This document shows, one piece after another, positions 12,625 through 15,958 of a stretch of 15,958 nucleotides of DNA. A program made the position numbers and the translations under genes. The first letter of the stretch is position 1; each line of letters starts with the position of its first letter. The DNA comes from a bacterium (lineage in GTDB: Bacteria > Ratteibacteria > UBA8468). The stretch spans positions 1 to 15,958 of the forward strand of contig DAOWFY010000033.1 in NCBI GenBank assembly GCA_030637775.1, given 5' to 3'. The notes beneath the pieces were generated by a model. That model worked only from the letters and a program-made list of their open reading frames with translations. It did not search any database and had not been told where the DNA came from.

Positions 12625-14169
12625 CATTAGGAAAAGAGTCATCTCCCCTTTGTTCTCAGAAAGACCTTCCTTTTTAGCGAGAAGAACAAAGTCAATCTTA
12701 TCTTTAATCTCCTCGTAATCCTTTTTTCTGATGAAGCAGAAGATTTTTTCTCCTCTTTTTGCGCCTTCTTCTAATTCGGAAAGAGAATCAACCCTTTTAA
12801 CAAAATGCTTACTATAGAAGACCATACTCGGCTCAAAGTAGCGAAAGGAGAAGACTAAATCGGAGGGGCCGGCTCTTTTCTCTACCAACTTTGCCAAAGG
12901 TGCAATGATTCTGAAGCTATTGACCTCGGGCACACTCTTCAGACTGAAGAAAAGAGCAAAGCAGAGCATCGTAATAACAAGAGAGGAAAAAATTCTCTTT
13001 ACCTTAAGATGGGAAAGCGCAGCAAAAAGGGTGCCGGCAACTAAGATAGCGAAGTTGATAACCAAGCTCTTTGTGGCAAAGTTAGGCTTTATCCAGAATA
13101 GGGAGATGGGCATCAAAATAAGGAGGATGCTTATTCCAAGGAGAATAAAAAGAGAAGGTTTTAAAAATGTTCTTGCCTCCTTTGCCCAAAATTTAGCAAT
13201 CAGGATCGAGGAAGGAGGAAAAAGGGGAAGGATATAATGAGGAAGTTTTGTCTTGGAAAGAGAGAAGAAAAGAAAAACCACTACAATCCAGATAACTAAA
13301 AAGAGGTATTTTTGATTTTTCCTTTTTAACTCTCTTCGCTCCGACCAGAGGGCACCCGGCAAAAAGACCGACCAGGGGAAAAGACCAAAGATCAATATCG
13401 GAAGATAGTAATAAAAAGGACCATAATGGCCCTGCATTGGATGAATGAATCTATAAAGATGTTGACGCAGAATAAACTCGGAGAAGAATTTACCGCCAGA
13501 GCTTTTCGCAATTATCAGATACCAGGGGGAGACGATGAGAAGGAAAATAACAAATCCTAAAGGTAGATGCATTTTTAGTTGTTTTAATTCCTTATTAAAA
13601 AAAAGAAAAAGAAGAACAATCGCCGCGGGAAGAAGAAACCCAATCGGTCCTTTGGTAAGAACAGCCAGCCCAAGAAGAGCATAAGCAAAGGAATAGCAAT
13701 ATCTTTTTTCTCTTCCCAAGAAGAAAAGGAGTAAGGAACCGGTAAAGAAAAAAAGCAGATAGGTATCTGTAATTGCTGCCTTGCAGATAACCAGAAAGAA
13801 GAGGCTTGTTGAGAGGATGAGGGAGGAGAAAATACCGGTTTTTCTGTCAAATAAGGTACGGCCAAGGAAAAATGTCAATAATACCGTGCCTATTCCGAAG
13901 AGCACTGAGGGAAACCTTGCAGCAAATTCTCCTACTCCAAATAAACGAAAAGAGCCGACCATCATCCAGTAAGCAAATGGAGGTTTCTCTAAGAAGTCAG
14001 TTCCATTGAAAGAGGGAATAGCATAATTCTCAGTAATAAGCATCTCCCTGGCTGTCTCTGCATAGAAGGTCTCATCCCGATCCCAAAGAAAACTTTTCGA
14101 CAGACCCGGAAGGAGCAAAAGAGCAACAAAAAGGATTAAAAAAAGAACCAAAAGCCAATTTTTATTCAT
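12550..14169 (-). CDS. ArnT-like GT83/GT39 family membrane glycosyltransferase
   Basis: A GT-C enzyme expected to move a sugar from a polyprenyl-phosphate donor onto an envelope acceptor on the periplasmic side. Of 539 residues, about the first 420 carry some 10-12 membrane segments. The first loop has WDRDETFYAETAREML (29-43, with the catalytic-type acidic pair D32/E33) and FLEKPPFAYW (59-68), the ArnT/GT83 signature; a smaller soluble part follows. The last 24 residues, after MTLFLM, are read from the right end of the RAYT element (GVRSQHLTN and on), so the native C-terminus or stop has been replaced. The ATG at 14169 is preceded by a T-rich end of another REP palindrome and no SD. Acceptor unknown; lipid A or protein are possible. 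Confidence 0.9.
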   Translation of the reverse strand: MNKNWLLVLFLILFVALLLLPGLSKSFLWDRDETFYAETAREMLITENYAIPSFNGTDFLEKPPFAYWMMVGSFRLFGVGEFAARFPSVLFGIGTVLLTFFLGRTLFDRKTGIFSSLILSTSLFFLVICKAAITDTYLLFFFTGSLLLFFLGREKRYCYSFAYALLGLAVLTKGPIGFLLPAAIVLLFLFFNKELKQLKMHLPLGFVIFLLIVSPWYLIIAKSSGGKFFSEFILRQHLYRFIHPMQGHYGPFYYYLPILIFGLFPWSVFLPGALWSERRELKRKNQKYLFLVIWIVVVFLFFSLSKTKLPHYILPLFPPSSILIAKFWAKEARTFLKPSLFILLGISILLILMPISLFWIKPNFATKSLVINFAILVAGTLFAALSHLKVKRIFSSLVITMLCFALFFSLKSVPEVNSFRIIAPLAKLVEKRAGPSDLVFSFRYFEPSMVFYSKHFVKRVDSLSELEEGAKRGEKIFCFIRKKDYEEIKDKIDFVLLAKKEGLSENKGEMTLFLMGVRSQHLTNSATRLYTNFSRELRH

Positions 14170-14175
14170 TTAAAA

Positions 14176-14259
14176 ATAAAAAAGGGGACACATCCCATTT
14201 TTTCGAGACACTTCCCTATCTGTTCTGGGCAGAAAAATTAGGATGTGTCCCTATTTTTT
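14176..14259. repeat. third REP-type palindrome (GGGACACATCC family), terminator-like
   Basis: Inverted arms are centred on GGGGACACATCCC (about 14184-14196) and GGATGTGTCCCT (14241-14252). They are flanked by A and T runs, so on either strand the stem is followed by a T tract and could act as a bidirectional intrinsic terminator with a loop of about 44 nt. On the minus strand the first arm is translated as the PAP2 tail (KIGTHPNF), and the second ends 6 bp before the GT83 start. No transposase for this family lies in the window. Confidence 0.75.
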
Positions 14260-14776
14260 GGGTGGGGAAAATTCGTGGTTGCATTTTCAAAAAGAGTTTG
14301 GAGACAGAATAGCCGATAGCCCCCCCTGCTATAAGGTCAGATGGCCAGTGAAGACCAAGATAGATTCTGGAGTAGGCAACAGCAATGGCAAAGCTATAGA
14401 ACAAGGGAGCGAATCTTTTATAGGAAAAACTAAGAATGGTGACGGCCGCAAAGATAGTGGTAGCATGGCCAGAGGGAAAGGAACTATATCTGAATAAATA
14501 ACCGAAGGTATGCACCGAGGTAAGGATTGCTAAGGGCCTGGGACGAGCAAAAACTATTTTCAAAATCCGACTGATAATGCCGGAAACCGCCAAACTCCCT
14601 ATCCCCAAGAGGGCAACTCTCCTTCTGCGGAGAATATACCAGCCAATAAAGATAATAAGCGCAACTATTCCCTCTCCAAAAAAGGTGATGAAAAAATTAA
14701 GGTAATCGAAAAACGGGGGGGCCCAGCCATTCAAGTGGCAAAAAAGACGTTTATCGAGACTAAGAAAAAAATTCAT
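14216..14776 (-). CDS. PAP2 family lipid phosphatase
   Basis: An integral-membrane phosphatase of the PAP2/undecaprenyl-diphosphatase type, likely dephosphorylating a lipid (di)phosphate such as undecaprenyl pyrophosphate or a lipid A phosphate. All three motifs are present: K73-x6-RP (KIVFARPRP), PSGH (101-104) and SR-x5-H-x3-D (S136 to D147, SRIYLGLHWPSD). There are about five membrane segments in 186 residues. The C-terminal stretch from K174 (KIGTHPNFSAQNR) is encoded by a REP-type palindrome and is probably an acquired tail. The ATG overlaps the DUF3108 stop by 4 bp. Its position beside GT83 fits a role in recycling the lipid carrier, but that is inference. Confidence 0.93.
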   Translation of the reverse strand: MNFFLSLDKRLFCHLNGWAPPFFDYLNFFITFFGEGIVALIIFIGWYILRRRRVALLGIGSLAVSGIISRILKIVFARPRPLAILTSVHTFGYLFRYSSFPSGHATTIFAAVTILSFSYKRFAPLFYSFAIAVAYSRIYLGLHWPSDLIAGGAIGYSVSKLFLKMQPRIFPTQKIGTHPNFSAQNR

Positions 14777-15537
14777 TTATCTAATTTGGTCACCAGAGAT
14801 AAGGTAGCAATACCGAAAGGGACTCTCGCCTGGATATAAAGAGGGATTTTTCTTTCGTCATCGGTAAGCCAGAGGATCATCTTCCCTTTCCTGAAAAAAG
14901 CAGCCTGAAACCATGCCTCGGGCTCAATGATTAAAACCTTCCGCGACTTTCCTTGAAACCGCCTTTTTTCCCTTCTTAAAATCTTAATCTTTACGTCCCA
15001 GTTTTTCTTATCGGCGTTAACCGGGATAGATAAGATATCTCCCGGCTCCAATTTCTTGGTACGCAGATAGTAGAAAGTGGAAAGGGGGTCCTGAACATCT
15101 AAAGGAATCTCCATTACTTCCTTTTCATGATGCTCCTCCAGGCTTTTGCCTAATCTGAAGTGGACCCAGGTTGCCCGGTGATTCTCTTGATCATAAAGGA
15201 TAGTATCCTGACGGTAGCGCTTCCCCCTTTTGATATAGCCAATATACTTGACCGGAACAAAACTATTAGGTTCTACAAAGGATTCTATTTTACTCTCTAA
15301 TTCATAGAAGAGAGAAATGAGAAAGAGGGTGCATTTCGTTGAGGCAACAAAGTGGTAGAGGGATTTGCCATCAATATTTTTCATTCCTTTTACCTCTAAA
15401 GATGCCTTTCCCACCGGAATGAAGTTCCAGGTAGCCCTATACTTAAGCCGTTCATTAAGGGTGAAAGGGGCTTCAGCATAAGTCCAATCATTTAAAAAAA
15501 AGAGAAAAACAACAGCCAACAATAAACTTTTCTTCAT
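14773..15537 (-). CDS. secreted DUF3108 protein
   Basis: The 254-residue product has a cleavable signal peptide (basic MKK, hydrophobic core to about residue 19, AEA cleavage region near 21). A DUF3108 domain follows: FTLNERLKYRATWNFIPVGKASLEV near the start, then YVGYIKRG-like and DPLSTFYYLRTKKLEPGD segments, ending with WLTDDERKIPLYIQARVPFGIATLSL. The family is periplasmic, beta-rich and of unknown function, often encoded near lipid or envelope genes. It overlaps the PAP2 gene by 4 bp, so they are likely coexpressed. No Shine-Dalgarno is visible: a REPIN ends 9 bp before the ATG, leaving CCCCATAAACTAAATG. Confidence 0.9.
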   Translation of the reverse strand: MKKSLLLAVVFLFFLNDWTYAEAPFTLNERLKYRATWNFIPVGKASLEVKGMKNIDGKSLYHFVASTKCTLFLISLFYELESKIESFVEPNSFVPVKYIGYIKRGKRYRQDTILYDQENHRATWVHFRLGKSLEEHHEKEVMEIPLDVQDPLSTFYYLRTKKLEPGDILSIPVNADKKNWDVKIKILRREKRRFQGKSRKVLIIEPEAWFQAAFFRKGKMILWLTDDERKIPLYIQARVPFGIATLSLVTKLDK

Positions 15538-15546
15538 TTAGTTTAT

Positions 15547-15622
15547 GGGGTCAGGTCTCAACATTTGACAATTTGTCTAATGAGTTAACCAAGAATTTTG
15601 TCAAATGTTGAGACCTGACCCC
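15547..15622. repeat. solo REPIN, perfect 25-bp inverted arms matching the RAYT element ends
   Basis: Arms 15547-15571 and 15598-15622 are perfect reverse complements (GGGGTCAGGTCTC...TTTGACAA) around a 26-bp AT-rich centre. They are identical over 24-25 bp to the ends of the element at 11441-12624, so this looks like a non-autonomous copy mobilised by that transposase. It fits almost exactly between two genes, 8 bp after one stop and 9 bp before the next start, and may act as a terminator-like or processing hairpin, though no T tract follows. Confidence 0.9.
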
Positions 15623-15630
15623 TTTATACT

Positions 15631-15957
15631 TTATAACCGAAACTTCTCTATGCTTTCCTTAATATCTGAAGTGATTTTCTTTAACTCCTCCTTAACCGCA
15701 GAAGGGTCTTTCTCAACCTTCTCTGATAAAGAGGAAAGTTCCTCCCCTATTTTTCTCTCCGCTATTATTCTATCCTTCAGGAGGTGAATGAATTTATTGA
15801 GGGTTGTCGAGAAGATGACGATGCGTCTTGCATCATGCTTCCTTAAGTGGATGTCATCGGAAAGGTCGCCCTCAAGAACTTTCTCTACCTCTTTGTGAAT
15901 GTGATATAAAGGTCCGGCGGCGCGGTGAGAAGCAAAGAGAGAAAGGAGAATGGGGAG
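15631..15957 (-). CDS. membrane protein with HAMP-like segment (5' partial)
   Basis: A minus-strand frame enters from the right edge and ends at TAA (15631-15633), giving the last 108 residues. It opens with the end of a hydrophobic segment (LPILLSLFASH), then RAAGPLYHIHKEVEKVLEGDLSDDIHLRKHDARRI. This is the membrane-proximal HAMP-like pattern (SHR.AGPLYR....L.EGDL...I.LRK.DE) common in Desulfobacterota-like and candidate-phylum proteins. The remainder is a charged helix likely to form a coiled coil. The protein ends soon after, so no methyl-accepting or kinase domain follows; it is a short HAMP membrane protein of unknown role. The start lies outside the window. Confidence 0.75.
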   Translation of the reverse strand, partial: LPILLSLFASHRAAGPLYHIHKEVEKVLEGDLSDDIHLRKHDARRIVIFSTTLNKFIHLLKDRIIAERKIGEELSSLSEKVEKDPSAVKEELKKITSDIKESIEKFRL

Positions 15958-15958
15958 A

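Noticed and set aside
15605-15787. Plus-strand ORF of 60 codons beginning MLRPDPF
   Set aside because: It starts in the REPIN arm, which always offers an ATG, and runs antisense to a convincing HAMP-type coding frame. Its composition is not protein-like.

Overview
The window looks like a chromosomal segment of an uncultivated, probably Gram-negative bacterium of moderate to low GC with frequent AGA/AGG/ATA codons. Evidence for an envelope of that kind is an ArnT/GT83-type membrane glycosyltransferase, a secreted DUF3108 protein and a PAP2 lipid phosphatase. A SpoVG carrying an inserted zinc ribbon and many RAYT-associated REP palindromes fit a candidate phylum such as Omnitrophota or a relative. 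That placement is a low-confidence guess. Almost every gene is on the minus strand; the one exception is the end of a plus-strand gene at the left edge.

Reading along the minus strand (right to left): a partial HAMP-type membrane protein (15957-15631), a REPIN, DUF3108 protein, PAP2 phosphatase, a second REP-type palindrome, a GT83 glycosyltransferase, a complete RAYT insertion element (11441-12624), a GT2 polyprenyl-phosphate sugar synthase-like enzyme, tsaB, lepA, a second and different RAYT with its 25-bp GTAG-type REPs, lepB, grpE, ispE, spoVG, tRNA-Gln(UUG), a DUF1284 gene, a deleted nucleotidyltransferase remnant, the uridylyltransferase half of glmU, prs, a 112-bp structured intergenic element, then a separately promoted ABC exporter operon (ATPase, permease, TPR protein).

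The ispE-spoVG-(tRNA-Gln)-glmU-prs order is the known Firmicutes/Deltaproteobacteria-type housekeeping neighbourhood. It makes precursors: IspE for isoprenoids, GlmU for UDP-GlcNAc, Prs for PRPP. GrpE, LepB, LepA and TsaB add protein folding, secretion, translation fidelity and tRNA modification. GT2, GT83 and PAP2 plausibly form a lipid-carrier-dependent envelope glycosylation set: GT2 charges polyprenyl phosphate, GT83 transfers the sugar, PAP2 acts on a lipid phosphate.

The most striking theme is how deeply REP/RAYT sequences have entered gene boundaries and coding sequence. One REPIN sits in frame inside tsaB (17 added codons, flanked by a 5-bp direct repeat). One REP supplies both the stop codon of a RAYT and the start codon of GT2. 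Element ends form the C-terminal tails of GT83 and PAP2. REP hairpins occupy the place where the ribosome binding sites of lepB, GT83 and the DUF3108 gene should be. Precise removal of the 1184-bp RAYT element would join GT83 and GT2 in frame. Other notable points are the zinc ribbon in SpoVG, the near-leaderless promoter of the ABC operon, and the unexplained structured element beside it.
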